Below are positions 34,882 through 46,182 of a stretch of 64,000 nt of DNA, one piece after another; position 1 is the stretch's first letter; each line of letters opens with the position of its first letter. A program made the translations under genes and the position numbers. The stretch comes from Melampsora larici-populina 98AG31 (lineage: Eukaryota > Basidiomycota > Pucciniomycetes > Pucciniales > Melampsoraceae), in the NCBI RefSeq assembly GCF_000204055.1, contig NW_006768843.1, positions 185,567-249,566 on the forward strand, in the 5' to 3' direction. A model generated the notes under the pieces. It saw only the letters and a program-made list of their open reading frames with translations, made no database searches and was not told the origin of the DNA.

Positions 34882-35840
34882 AATGTTTTCAGCTTCATCA
34901 ACTGACTGGAAGTAACGCACAAAGGATACTGATCCGGTTCAAGACTTCGCGATTCATCAAGTTGGTCCATGTAGTGGAGCTGTTTCTGATACAGCCTTTG
35001 TTCAAGGTATGTAGCTTGCGGGCATTAAGTCATCCAGGAGTCAATTTCAAAGGCTTGGGTGGATATTGTCTTGGTGTCCATAGTTTAACAGATAATCAAT
35101 GTCCAAGATAACAGGATCCCAGTTCCAAATGTGGGAAGGAACCGTAGTCTTGGTGGCTCTAATCCGTGATTCTACAGGTATCAAGGTGCCATCCACTTGG
35201 GGCTGGAGAAAATTTTGAACCAGTGTTAACTTTGTCTCCTGGCTTGAGAAAACGTGTTACTAACGTGATTCACTCCTTGCATCCGTGATCAGGTTATTGT
35301 TTCTCTTTGGACGAGACTGTTGCCGCAAGACCAATTTTCAAGTGTGATCTCGAACCACATCTAAAGTGAGTTTTTTGGTTGCCAGTTCCTCTTCTGCAAT
35401 ACTGCAGATAATTATCATCAGGTTTGGCGCAATGTGGTCTCAGTGGCCGTGGTTTAATCACTGGTGACACACCATGAGTTCATGATTCATCGTCATGCTT
35501 GATACTGAATTATATGTTTTGTCTTATTGTTCTATCAATATTGGGGATCACCACTTTGTGACTGGCTTAACCCCCATTGAAATCCATCTTTATCCTTGGT
35601 TGTTGTTATTCATGTGGTTGTTTCTTTCCCGATCTCTGCTTACACCATATCAGTGTGGGGGTTCAAATCGCAGGACAGTGGTAAGAGGTATGTTTTTGAT
35701 GTCCATCTGTTATTTTGCTTGGGGTTTCAGGATGTTACTTTAGGAGGCTTTGTTTCAACGATGTGCAGCAGCACATTCAGAGACCTGCAATTCACTGACC
35801 ATACAAGTATGGTTCCAAGTGCTGATTCAGTGCTTTTTGC
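34882..35840. other. Interval upstream of the TET/JBP-like pseudogene
   Basis: No clear gene. Open pieces such as SVWGFKSQDSGKRYVFD near 35660 may be decayed upstream exons of the following pseudogene, but I cannot connect them by splice sites. Confidence 0.35.
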
Positions 35841-36966
35841 TCTCTTGGCCCCTTTCTGCTTTGTTATAGTGAGGAACAGGCAAGATCCAAGAAGAAGCAA
35901 AAACGATCCAAAAGCAGTCTTGAATATCAAAAGATGTGAAACAAGAGTCGTGGGGAAATGAAAGCCAAGTGGAAGCTTAAGCATGAGCATGGGAACCATG
36001 CGGATTGAATTGAGTCAAGATTCTCAGCTTTTGAGTCTCTGCGTGCAGAACTGAGCCGCCAGTTTGGAATACCTATCATTTGTGCATATACTTTCTTGAA
36101 AAGTACAATCTGAAAGCCTTACCAACCAAGCCCCAACTCAGAATCAGCTTCGGAAACTTGGTTCTATTGGGTGTGGATACTTGGAAGGTACTTCAAGTGA
36201 ATTGATTCATCCCTTTCTCCAACATATCCGCTGAGAAGAGGTAGGATATGGAATTTGTGGTCCAGAATTTATATCAACACACATTGGCAAGAGGAAAGGT
36301 TGAAATCAATGGTTCAGTAAAGGGATTGGAAGATTGGGGGGAAATGAGATCTGCAGGATTTAGGCCAGGATTGGATAAAGGTTGCAAAATGGTTTAGTTG
36401 CTTTCTCACAGCATGTCAATGAGATTGGATGCTCAAATAGCACTAACGACCTGATTAATCGCCTGTTTAGGGGCCACTGCTTTGAATGCCAAGACTGGGA
36501 AGAGTGTGGAATTAATCCTTGAGGATGAAGAGAGGATGCTCGATCTTGCCTTAATCAATGAAACTCTTGCACAGTGGATGTTGACAATGTGCATGCATGC
36601 TTTCAAATCAAATCAATACTTGGCAATCAAGTATGAGGTTCCATCTTTTGCTGACAAAGATTGGTCGAAATCACCAAACGCAAACATATTTGCTTCAAGT
36701 GTGGTGGTGACGCGTGATGGATTTAACAACAATGCACACAACAACCGTGATGTCAGTGCTTATACCAACACTATTTTCACCCGTATTGATTGTAGTACAG
36801 GTGCGCTTCACTGGGTTCAGGTGTTGGATTATCTAGGAGACACCGCAGGGACTTATTTCCTCCTAAATCAATACCACAGGGAATTGGCTCTGGATCTCTG
36901 CAACGGTGTGGTGGAATCTATATGGGCGTCAGATGAGACTCACCAGACCACCCCTTCAACAACATA
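35841..36966 (+). pseudogene. TET/JBP-like 2-oxoglutarate/Fe(II) oxygenase, main part
   Basis: One frame, with several stops, reads KKKQKRSKSSLEYQKM, SRFSAFESLRAELSRQFGIP and CAYTFLKSTI. The open part 36482-36966 reads LALINETLAQWMLTMCMHAF, YLAIKYEVPSFADKDW, NIFASSVVVTRDGFNNNAHN and SAYTNTIFTRID, then LDLCNGVVESIWASDETHQ. The N-x-H...D region followed by a C-terminal W...H-x-TTPS resembles the double-stranded beta-helix of TET/JBP oxygenases, which are abundant in basidiomycetes and often travel with transposons. The proximal iron motif reads H-N-N where H-x-D is expected, so the key aspartate may be lost. The gene is cut at 36966 by a transposon and continues at 48242. The family assignment is from memory of fungal homologues. 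Confidence 0.55.
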
Positions 36967-37218
36967 CACAGCCCCCATCTACTAGGCTCTGGCCTGCCAG
37001 AGCCTACCACTGACTCCATGAAAGATTCATCATAGGTTCATGAAAGATTCAGAAAGATTTCAAATTGACTTCAACATAATATCATGTGGGACCATTTGCC
37101 TGTCCAACCACCAAAATTTCGATGTCATCATATGACGTCATAACTATGTACACACCTGCTCCTGTATTCACAGTTCAGAATATATAGTTTATTAGACTTT
37201 ATCATGTAAATTGACTGA

Positions 37219-37274
37219 CACTACACAAAATGTAATCTTTACCGGGCGGTAAAGAAAACTACTGATGTGTAGTG
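37219..37274. mobile_element. 56-bp CACTA micro-element
   Basis: CACTACACA at the left and TGTGTAGTG at the right are perfect 9-bp inverted ends, flanked by TGA on both sides (37216-37218 and 37275-37277). Copy A of the surrounding fold-back element shows the empty site (GATTGACTGAGTTATTG near 34046), proving the insertion. The core contains a small hairpin TTTACCGGGCGGTAAA. Termini CACTA with a 3-bp duplication define the CACTA type, but the size is far below usual. Confidence 0.88.
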
Positions 37275-38386
37275 TGAGTTATTGAGGTTTGAAAAAAACT
37301 CATGGATAAAAAATACTATTTTTGTACTATACACAAGACTGGGATCTTGAATATCTTCAATCTTTGTCAATATACATATACATTGAATTTGATAATATTT
37401 TCCGCACTATGTTTCTCCACATTTCTGTTCCCTACAGCCTTTGTCTATGGGTAGTATTTTTATATGTAATTGTGGATTATGGATAGAAGTTGGAACTTCT
37501 GAAGTTCTTTGACCTTGAGGCAAATGGTGATGAATTGTAGGGCCCAAATTAGGCACAAATAGACTGATATGCATGTAAATAATAATTTCCAAAAGTTTCT
37601 GTCATCAATTAATCATATCCTTCCTAGAATCAACAAATCAGGGAAAGATTGGACTGCTCATGTAGAATTCACAATTACATATAGAAATACGCCTTTGGGA
37701 CAAAGGCTGCAAAAATAAAAAATGTAGGAACATGTATTGTACAGTGGTATATAAAATCTATTTTCTATGTATATTGATAAAGATTTAAGATATCCAAGAT
37801 CCCAGTCTTAAGTATAGTACAAAAATGGTATTTTTTATCTGTGTTTTTGTTTTTCAAACCTCAATAACTCAGTCAATTTACATGATAAAGTTCAATAGAC
37901 TATATATTCTTGGTCTGTGAATACAGTAGCAGGTGTGTACAGATTCATGATGTCATATGATGACATCAGAATTGTGGTGGTTGGACAGGCAAATCAATAC
38001 CCGAACCGCTGCGAAACACTATGAAATTTCAACCAATTTCATGGCGCTGCGGAGTCAGCCCTATGAAACGCTCCGCTTCAACTTCGCTATTTACACAAAT
38101 AAAAAGCTTGCTTGGTATCAAAGCAGGGCAATCGCAATTTCACCAAAGTATAGCGCAATATATTGCAATGTAAGTACAGTTGCTATATATCGCGCTATAT
38201 TGCAATATTTTGCAGATAAAGTCAAAGAGAAGGAAAAAAAGTATTTCACCACAATGTGTACATGTCCAAGCTTGTAGGAGGACAAGTAGAGTAGATGTAA
38301 ACTCTTTAGAGGAAAAAGATATGAGAAAGAAACACACACATAAAAAGAAAACAATTTTGTTTTGGAGTGAGAAAAAAAACAAGAGA

Positions 38387-39340
38387 CTATTGGGGTTTCT
38401 TGGACTTGGCCATCGTGTCCACATAGGCTTGAAGTGCTTTGGAAGCTTCTCCAATTCTGCATCAGGGACAATTCCCTCCTTCAACCAAGCTTGCAAGCCT
38501 ACAAGCCGCTCCATGGTTTAAGGTAACATACTACCTCTCGATGGGGTACACATGTCGGCAGCGGCTGAAAATGTGCGCTCACATGCACATGATGTGGCCA
38601 AAATGGATAAGTAATCGCGGGCAAGCGTCGCTAGGATAGGGAAATGACTTTTGTGTTCCTGTAAATCGAACCATTAGGTAGTTAGTTAGACGGAATGAAT
38701 GAATGAGGAGATGGAAAAGAAATAGACAAACCTGCCACCACTGAAGAGGAGTGTGATCCTTTCTGATTGGGAATTTACCATGTAAATATTCTTCTAGCTC
38801 TGAAGTCAAAGGTTGACTTGGACCTTTATCGGTTCCAAAAACATCAAATTCATCAGGATTGGCAGACTCGTCGCAATCTTTGGGTGGTGGAGTTGGCTCG
38901 TGAGTCTTCCTTTCTTCAACCACAGCGTTGAATGTGCACTTGAGAATCTCCTGAGATGAGGCTTCATGTACAGGATAGTGGAGGCTGAACAACTTTACTC
39001 AAAATTGTGGGTTGAGGATTGTTGCAAGTACTATGGCTTCACAGCTGGCAGCCTCCTCTTGGTAATCGGTCAGCCATTTGATCATCACCTTGATGGCATT
39101 GTCAAGACTTGGGAAAATGCATGCTTCAGCTTGATGTTGCTTGAGTTCTTTGATTACCCTCTTGTATTCAGCCAAGAGAATACATCCAGTAGGCCAATTA
39201 CCCTCCACTCAAGCTGTAGCTTCAACAAAAGTCTACAAAAACAAATAAACATAACAAAACGTAGGAAGATCAAAGGGAGCCACGTACCTTCAGAACCTTG
39301 TTCACCATCTCTACCGTGTGCCACTCTGAAGCCGAAATAG
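38387..39340 (-). pseudogene. hAT-c transposase, C-terminal part
   Basis: Minus strand from 39340: SEWHTVEMVNKVLK, an intron (GTACGTGG to TTTGTAG), then a spliced segment into MEGNWPTGCILLAEYKRVIK, with CEAIVLATILNPQF at about 39010. Next come a Pro/Asp-rich part and PLQWWQ at about 38735, an intron, and EHKSHFPILATLARDYLSIL with CACERTFSAAADM, the hAT dimerisation region, then a TAA in LP-stop-TMERL. The last residues read MAKSKKPQ before a TAG at 38387-38389. The catalytic middle of the protein is missing at the Ty3 border. Confidence 0.82.
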
Positions 39341-39850
39341 TGTAAGGGGTTACACAAGTACAAGCGGGTAATCATGGGATTAGATTGTGGGATTAGTTAG
39401 ACCACGTTATATCTTCTTGCTCCACGCCTGGTTTCGGAAAGTCCTCACTCCTCTGAGAGCCTACCTCTGGACTTTCTGGAACGAGGTGAGCTTATTTCTT
39501 TATGTTTCTCATCTTTTGTGTTTTCATTATTAGTTTTACTGACTCCTCTGAGAGCCTACCTCTGGACTTTCTGGAACCAGGTGAGCTTATTTCTTTATTT
39601 TTCTCATCTTTTGTGTTTTCATTATTAGTTTTACTGACTCCTCTGAGAGCCTACCTCTGGACTTTTTGGAACCAGTTCGTAATTCATATAACGAAGTTCC
39701 AAGTTATTGTCCGATCGTGCTCTCTTGAGAAGTCGTGCCGGATTATCATCCGGACGCTAGTGAAGGTTCTCACGAGAACCTTGCACTTTTTTTAACTTGC
39801 TCACTTCAAAGTTAAAGTTACAAACACCAACATTTTTTTCACAATCTCAT
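39341..39850 (+). repeat. 5' LTR and leader of the Ty3 element (end not resolved)
   Basis: Starts TGTAAGGGGTTACA. Because the 3' LTR is deleted after 30 bp, the LTR length cannot be measured here, and I found no unambiguous primer-binding site. The region contains three 95-bp tandem units. The end given is only an upper estimate. Confidence 0.45.
39447..39680 (+). repeat. 95-bp tandem repeat in Ty3 5' region
   Basis: Units start with ACTCCTCTGAGAGCCTACC at 39447, 39542 and 39637. The first two are full length and nearly identical (GGAACGAGG versus GGAACCAGG); the third is partial. Such arrays in LTR or leader regions are often promoter or enhancer units. Confidence 0.92.
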
Positions 39851-40035
39851 CTCTTACTTTATCTGTCTTATCTGCCCTGTCCTTCGGGACATTCTGTCAA
39901 TCGGCTCTGCAACCATTTCTGTCACCCTGTCTTTCAAAGTATTCTTTTTGGTCAACTTCTGTCACAGCTGTCAAATCTATTCAGTTTTCAACATCATCAT
40001 TATTGCCTTTAGCCCAGACTTCCTGTGTCTATCGG

Positions 40036-42111
40036 ATGTCTGAACCCTTATCACGGAAACCCCACAACTACCTAGACAATCCTGACTCGTTATTACGTCA
40101 AGCCAGGAAAGAAAAGGCTAAAGCAGCGCCGCCACCAGACACTGAAAGTCCACCAGCAGGACGACCTCCTAACTATTTGTGGAAACCTGAAGCCTCTGGA
40201 TCACTGGCTTCGGTATTGGAATGAGTCGTCTACGCCTCCTCTTTTGTGAAAACTAACCCAGAAGAAGCTCTGAAATTGAAATTCTTGCCAATTCAAGTGT
40301 CACCATTGGCAACTGAAAAGACTGTGATCGACCTTCACTTCAATAAACTATTAGGTCCTGCTTGCACGCCTCATCCGCCTGGTTTCCTTCCTCAAGACAC
40401 TTCCGTGGCGAGAAAATCTACCGAGACAACTACAGGCATCACCCTTGCACCCGACCTCGGAAACACCATGTCACGAGAAGAAGACACCGAGACCATTTGA
40501 GCTCTGCAGTCGCAAGTTCAGAGTTTAGAAATGCGGACTGCTGAGCTAGATCAGTCACAAAGAGAAACTGCGGAATTGCAGAAAATGGTCCGAGAGCTTC
40601 TAGCAAATCGTACCCAGATTCAGTCTCCTGAAAATCCTCAACCATCAACTGAGGCCAATCAAGTAGAAGGTGATCAACCAAGTGGTGGTAACACATTCAG
40701 CCGTTATCTTCATGAAACCCCAACTGCACCGACGCCGCCGCCAAGAAATCAACCGGTGGCCCAAGCTAGTAATGCTTTGCATCAGTCAAGGAGCGAGACA
40801 AACCAGAGTCATCGACCAGCGGCAATTTTCGCGCCTCAGAAACGTGTGAGTTGGGCTGAGGAAATACCAACCAATCCACCGGCGTCGTACCCACATCCAG
40901 TTCAATCAACACCTGCGATGGTTAGTTCTAGACCAATCAATCCTTCGCCATTGACGACCGGTTATTCTTCAGCGGCACATATTCCATCTGTAACAAGAGA
41001 TCGGGTTCCTGATGCTCATACCGTTGCGGTTTCAACAATCAACATAGCTCAATCAACCACTGCAAGTCAAGTCAAACTTAGCAACCTACCGAAGTTCAGT
41101 GGAAAATTTGGCAACCCCGCTGATCTGTTTCACTGGCGTAGTCTCATTGAGGAGACTTTTGAGATCAAGAATGTAGATGATCGGGAAAAACTCAAGTTGC
41201 TAGGCTCATTGTTGGATAACAAAGAGTTATCGGCCTGGTATCAATCAAATAAGGAAGAATTGAGAAGAGAGACTTGGGATGGAGCTATGCAGTTGATGGC
41301 GATTGGAACACTACCTTATGCGTGGCTATTGGATACTGAGAATGCATTACGGCGGCTCAAGATCAAGCCTGGAGAGACTTTTGATGCTTATGTCACTCAG
41401 GTGCAAGGCTTACAGAGAATCATCAAACCTTTCGGTCAAATCACCGATCTTCATCTTGCTCAACATAACACATGGGGAGCTCCTCAACTTGTTCAGGATA
41501 TGGTCAAAAGAGAAGGACACCTCCGAGGAAATCCGTTCAGTTTTCAAAGATTCAAAGACACCGCAGATGGAATTTATTGTCTTCTCACACACAGTCGTTT
41601 ATTATCTGACCCATCGGTCAAGACCCGATCAAACACAGTTACTACCAGTGCTAGTGCTCCAACAACCAGTTCTGCTCGACCTATACCTCCTCTTAGACAA
41701 AGAACAGAAGAAGAAAGAGCCGAAAACGCTTGGAGATATCATGAATATCTCAGAAGATCTGGTATTTGTGCAACTTGTGAAGAGAAGTGTAACAGTCCAA
41801 CGTGTAATCAAAGAAGAAATCGGTTCTTATCTGTTCCACTTGATTTTCATCCCGGACCAAGAACTCGTCGTGCACCACCAGCATCAAATTCAACTAATCC
41901 TCCCGGTGCACCAACTCAAAGACCAGCGGGACGACCACCAATTGCACCATTGGTGACCCGTGTAGCGGTGGTCGAAAATGTCTCCGAGATGATGGCAGAA
42001 GATATTGCCGCGTATGAAGAGGCAGATCAGTTTCAGGCTACTCTAATTGAAGATCAATTGACGGGAGAAGAATGTGCGTACCTTCTAAGTCTGTGGCTCC
42101 TATCATCCTAG
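40036..42111 (+). pseudogene. Ty3 gag polyprotein
   Basis: The frame from the ATG at 40036 (MSEPLSRKPHNYLDNP) is continuous to 42111, broken only by TGA at 40222-40224 and 40498-40500, the latter in ATT TGA. After the second stop a coiled-coil-like tract (LQSQVQSLEMRTAELDQSQR) precedes a proline-rich segment. The capsid-like domain is at about 41080-41600 (KLSNLPKFSGKFGNPADLFH, WYQSNKEELRRETWDGAM, RLKIKPGETFDAYVTQVQGL). A compact cysteine motif CATCEEKCNSPTC at about 41768 stands in the place of the usual zinc knuckle. It would form the virus-like particle in the cytoplasm. The gag frame overlaps pol by about 37 bp. Confidence 0.88.
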
Positions 42112-45100
42112 AGCTGACTTGCAATGGAAAATTGGTTTGTGCGCTTATTGACTCAGGAGCGGGGACAAACCTTTTATCGGACCGAATTATGCGTTAATTG
42201 CGGATTCCTCAAAGGCCTCTGGTTTCACCCGTCGAGGTACGCCTAGCTATCCCTACGGAAGGAACTCCTCTAACATTGAAAGAGTTTGCAATGGCTAATT
42301 TGAAGTGCGATACTCCTAGTATGCGCTTTGGGGCGGTTTTCTTCAAGCTGGCGCCTTTAAGTTCCTCACATGACATGATCCTTGGCGCTCTGTTTTCATC
42401 AAAATTCAAACTAGTTGTGTCACTTCATCGCCGTTGTGTAGTACATTCTTCAACCGGAAAGGTTTTTTATGAAAAAGAAATGCAGTCTGAATTGAAACGC
42501 TTGCTGTGTGCTCTGGAGAATCTTGAAGAGGTTTCCAAGGCTCAAGATCTGAGTGATTGTGAGTCAAAGGTTCTACAAGAGTTTGAGGACCTCTTCCCGG
42601 CAGAGCTTCCTCCAGTCAAGGAGGAGGAAGCGCTGGATGAAACTTTCCCGGAAGGTTTACCGGATGTGAATAGACGTATAAGGCATAAGATCATTCTGAC
42701 TGATCCTAATGTCACAATCAATGAGAAGCAATATGGCTATCCACAAAGATATTTAGACGCCTGGAAAAAATTGCTTGACCAACATGTTAAAGCGGGAAGA
42801 CTGCGGCAATCTCAGCGTCAATATGCATCACCGTCAATGATAATCCCTGAAAAGGATCCTTCCGAATTACCACGGTGGGTCTGCGACTATCGTACCTTAA
42901 ACAAATATACTGTCAAGGATCGGTCTCCACTTCGGAATGTAAATGAATCAGTGCGGTTAGTAGCAACAGGGAAAGTTTGGTCTGTGATAGATCAAATTAG
43001 CTCGTTTTTTCAGGATTGTATGCGAGAGGAGGACATCCCGCTGACGGCGGTGAAAACTCCTTGGGGTCTGTATGAATGGGTTGTGATGCCAATGGGACTT
43101 ACCAATGGTCCGGCAACACATCAAGCACGAAATGAGGAAATTTTGGGGGATTTAGTGGGAAAAATCTGTATTGTCTACATTGACGATATTGTGATTTTTT
43201 CACAGTCAATTGAAGAACACGAGATTCATTTGCGGCAAGTTTTGGAAAGGTTACGTGCTGCAAAACTTTATTGCTCAATAAAGAAAAGTAAACTGTTCAG
43301 GCGGGAAATTAAATTTTTGGGTCATCAAATCAGTGAGGCCGGTATCTGTCCAGATGACAAGAAGGTGGAAAAGATTTCAAAGTGGTCTTCACCAACGAGT
43401 TCAAAGCAGCTGCTTAAGTTCTTGGGCACCGCTCAATGGATGAAAGAATTCATTGACAGTTTGTCGCATTATGTAGGTACTTTGACTCCATTGACAAGTA
43501 CATTGTTGAAAGGAAAACCGTTTGTGTGGGGCAAAGCCAAAGAAACAGCCTTCAACAACATCAAGCGGCTAATTACAACTTTGCTGGTACTCTGTAACCT
43601 CGATTACAAGTCAAATGAACCACTTTGGCTATTTACAGACGCCAGCGGAAATGGACTGGGCACGGATTTATTCCAAGGACTTGAATGGGAATCAGCATCA
43701 CCAATAGCCTATGAAAGCCAAACAATGAACCCTGCGGAGAAGAACTATCCAGTTCACAAGCAGGAGCTCCTGGCAGTTATCAATGCTCTCAACAAATGGC
43801 GCCTTTTGCTTTTGGGTATGCGGTTTAATGTTATGTCGGACCACCATTCCTTAACAACTCTCTTGACACAACGCAATCTTAGCCGTTGTCAAGCACGTTG
43901 GTTAGAAACCATGTCCCAGTTTGATTTGAATTTCAAGTACCTCAAAGGATAGGATAATTCAGTTGCAGATGCTCTGTCTTGCCGAGAAGATATTGCAGCG
44001 TATGAAGTGCGTGCCAGACTGGGGGAGGACAAACTCCAAGCAATTAAGGAAGGGTACCAACACGATGCTTTTTGCGTTAAGCTGCGCAAAGTTTCGCCGT
44101 TGCGAGAGGACTGTATTATAAAAGATGATCTCATGTATCTGGATGGACGTTTGGTGATCCCTTCTTATGGCAATTTGCGTGCGGAATTCATTGAGCAAGC
44201 TCATTCAGCCTTAGGACACCTCGGAACGCTAAAGACATCAACAAGTCTGAGAAGTACTTTTTTTTGGCCAAGTATGGCAAAGGACGTCGAAGGACAACTT
44301 CGAGCATGTGACTCCTGCCAGCGTAATAAAGCACGCACATCATCAACCACCGGAAAGATGCAGAGTACTGCGGTTCCAAGTCAACCAATGCAGTCAATAG
44401 CAATTGACTTTATTGGTCCCTTCCCAAAGGTCGCAGGGTATGATATGATACTGTCCTGTACTTGTTGACTAACAGGCTTTGTGCGACTTATTCCAGCTTC
44501 TCAGTGGGACACGGCAGAGAAATCAGCAAGCAGACTTTTCACAGCTTGGTCTTCAATATTCGGGCTGCCTGAATCAATCATTGGAGATCGTGACAAGGCT
44601 TGGACCTCCAAATTTTGGCAACGACTACACAAATTGCTGGGGGTCCGTATTCAACTGACGACGTCCTACCATCCGCAAGCAGATGGTCGTAGCGAGCGCT
44701 CAGACAAAACAGTTGGGCAAATCTTGCGACATTTTTCTGGTTAGAAACATGGCAAGTGGCAACAAAGTTTACCGTTGGCTGAATTTGCTGTCAATTCTGC
44801 GGTAAACACCTCAACGGGTGTCTCACCGTTCCACTTTGTCTGCGGCCGAATCCCGCAGTTGCTTCCCATCCAGAGTCTATCAGAGGCTGATAACGACGAT
44901 GTGAAGCATTGGATTGAGCTTAGAGAAGCTGAGTGGGCTGCGTGGAGGGATCGACTGTGGTGCAACCGAGTAGGGCAAGCTTTACACTACAATCGACGTC
45001 GCCGCAAAGGAACTGCTTTTGCCGTAGGTGACTGAGTCATGGTCGATAGCACCAATCGGCAGCAGATTGTAGGTGGGAAGGGAAGACCGACAAAGAAACT

Positions 45101-45584
45101 CCAAGCACGCTACAATGGTCCATATGAAGTTCAAGAGGTCTTGAACGCTGGTCAAGATTTCCGATTACATCTTCAACCGGACAACTCAACTCATCCAGTT
45201 TTTCATATTTCAAAATTAAAACTTTACCATGGAAAAGGTACTGACGCGGCGGAAACCACGATTTCAGCTGTCGACACGGTTTCGTCAGTTCGGAAAACAA
45301 CCCCAAACGGTCCTGGACAGGAGCCCTTGGGGCATGCTACGAAACGTGACGAGGGGGTGTGCAAATTTTGCGCTAGCACCCCCGCAAGTGAGTTTGATAT
45401 TTCTCTTGATTCAAGTAGTAAAGACACAGTTGGCAAGCTTTATTTCCTCCAAAATAACAGATTCTTACTCAAAAATCAAGACGTTCAACAAAGATCGGTA
45501 GAAGGCGAGGAATCTTGCAGTCATAACAGTGACTTTGTCTCCGCCGAAAACAACCTCATGGAACCAGGATCTGGATGCCTTTGA
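42075..45584 (+). pseudogene. Ty3 pol polyprotein: protease, RT, RNase H, integrase
   Basis: Shifted -1 relative to gag. The protease motif LIDSGAGTNLLSD is at about 42155. Reverse transcriptase has RWVCDYRTLNKYTVKDRSPL and the active site IVYIDDIVIFSQS at about 43180. RNase H has LFTDASGNGLG, then KQELLAVINALNKW and MSDHHSL. Integrase has the zinc-binding pattern HSALGHLGTL ... CDSCQRNKA, the catalytic region IDFIGPF / IIGDRDKAWTSKFW / GRSERSDKTVG (D, D, E) and a GPY-type end RYNGPYEVQEV with HPVFHISKLKLYH. No chromodomain was recognised. Stops, all in the same frame: TAA 42195, TAG 43950, TGA 44466, TAG 44742, TGA 45033. Each is one C-to-T change from a sense codon. Confidence 0.9.
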
Positions 45585-45650
45585 GGCAAGCTAGGACGTT
45601 GACATGGGGGTGTGCATTAATTGCGCTAGCACCCCCGCAAGTGAGTTTGA
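45353..45650 (+). repeat. Diverged ~253-bp tandem repeat with conserved hairpin
   Basis: GGGGGTGTGC...GCGCTAGCACCCCCGCAAG occurs at 45353 and 45606, with similarity continuing into GGCAAG and AATAACAGAT blocks downstream. In each copy GGGGGTG can pair with CACCCCC. Both copies, read in phase, encode GVCxxCASTPASEFD, so the peptide is preserved as well as the hairpin. Confidence 0.8.
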
Positions 45651-46152
45651 TAATTTTTTTTGAAATATTACAAGTGAAGCGGCTGGCAAGCAGAACTCTC
45701 TTCCAAATAACAGATCCTATAACAAAACAAGTGTCAAGACAAAAGATTCACTCAATTAATTTACTTCAATGTGCAAGATCCATTATATCATTAACTCGTG
45801 ATTCAGGATGCAAGACTCAACAACTGATTAATTCATCTCTAACGTTCACACTTTGATTGACGACAAATATATATATCAATGATGAAAAAAAACCATGAAT
45901 AACAATTTCTTCAAGATCACGACCTTTAAATAGTTTTCCTTTTTTTCTTTCTGCTTTCTTTTCTTTACAAAATTTGCTTTTCAGTTATTCAATTCAATGA
46001 TTTTCTTTAATTTTCTCAGGGACGAGTTATGGTCACATTTATTGGGGCGAGTCATGCCATTTTTTTTACAAACTTAGGTTTCTATCTTATATTGTTTCAT
46101 TTTCTCATGGTGCTACAAATGCGGTTAAACTTTTATTTTTAGGAGGGAAGGG
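45651..46152. other. Ty3 3' untranslated region
   Basis: A/T-rich sequence between pol and the purine tract AGGAGGGAAGGG at 46141-46152. No further ORF of note; a third envelope-like gene is not present. Confidence 0.6.
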
Positions 46153-46182
46153 TGTAAGGGGTTACACAAGTACAAGCGGGTA

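Larger units (their letters stand above)
39341..46182 (+). mobile_element. Ty3/Gypsy LTR retrotransposon, right LTR almost entirely deleted
   Basis: A 30-bp sequence starting TGTAAGGGGTTACACAAGTA occurs identically at 39341-39370 and 46153-46182. The right copy directly follows a purine tract (AGGAGGGAAGGG), as expected for the start of a 3' LTR; after 30 bp it changes into hAT-c sequence. The internal region encodes gag (40036-42111) and pol (42075-45584) with seven premature stops and no frameshift apart from the gag-pol junction. The missing 3' LTR and the missing middle of hAT-c are best explained by one deletion at the right border. Confidence 0.85.

Noticed and set aside
41303..41956. 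217-aa ORF overlapping gag in another frame
   Set aside because: Its sequence is a +1 shadow of the conserved capsid region; the gag frame has the recognisable protein.
45353..45620. GGGGGTG/CACCCCC hairpin as a transcription terminator
   Set aside because: Rho-independent termination is bacterial; this is an internal retrotransposon repeat in a eukaryote.
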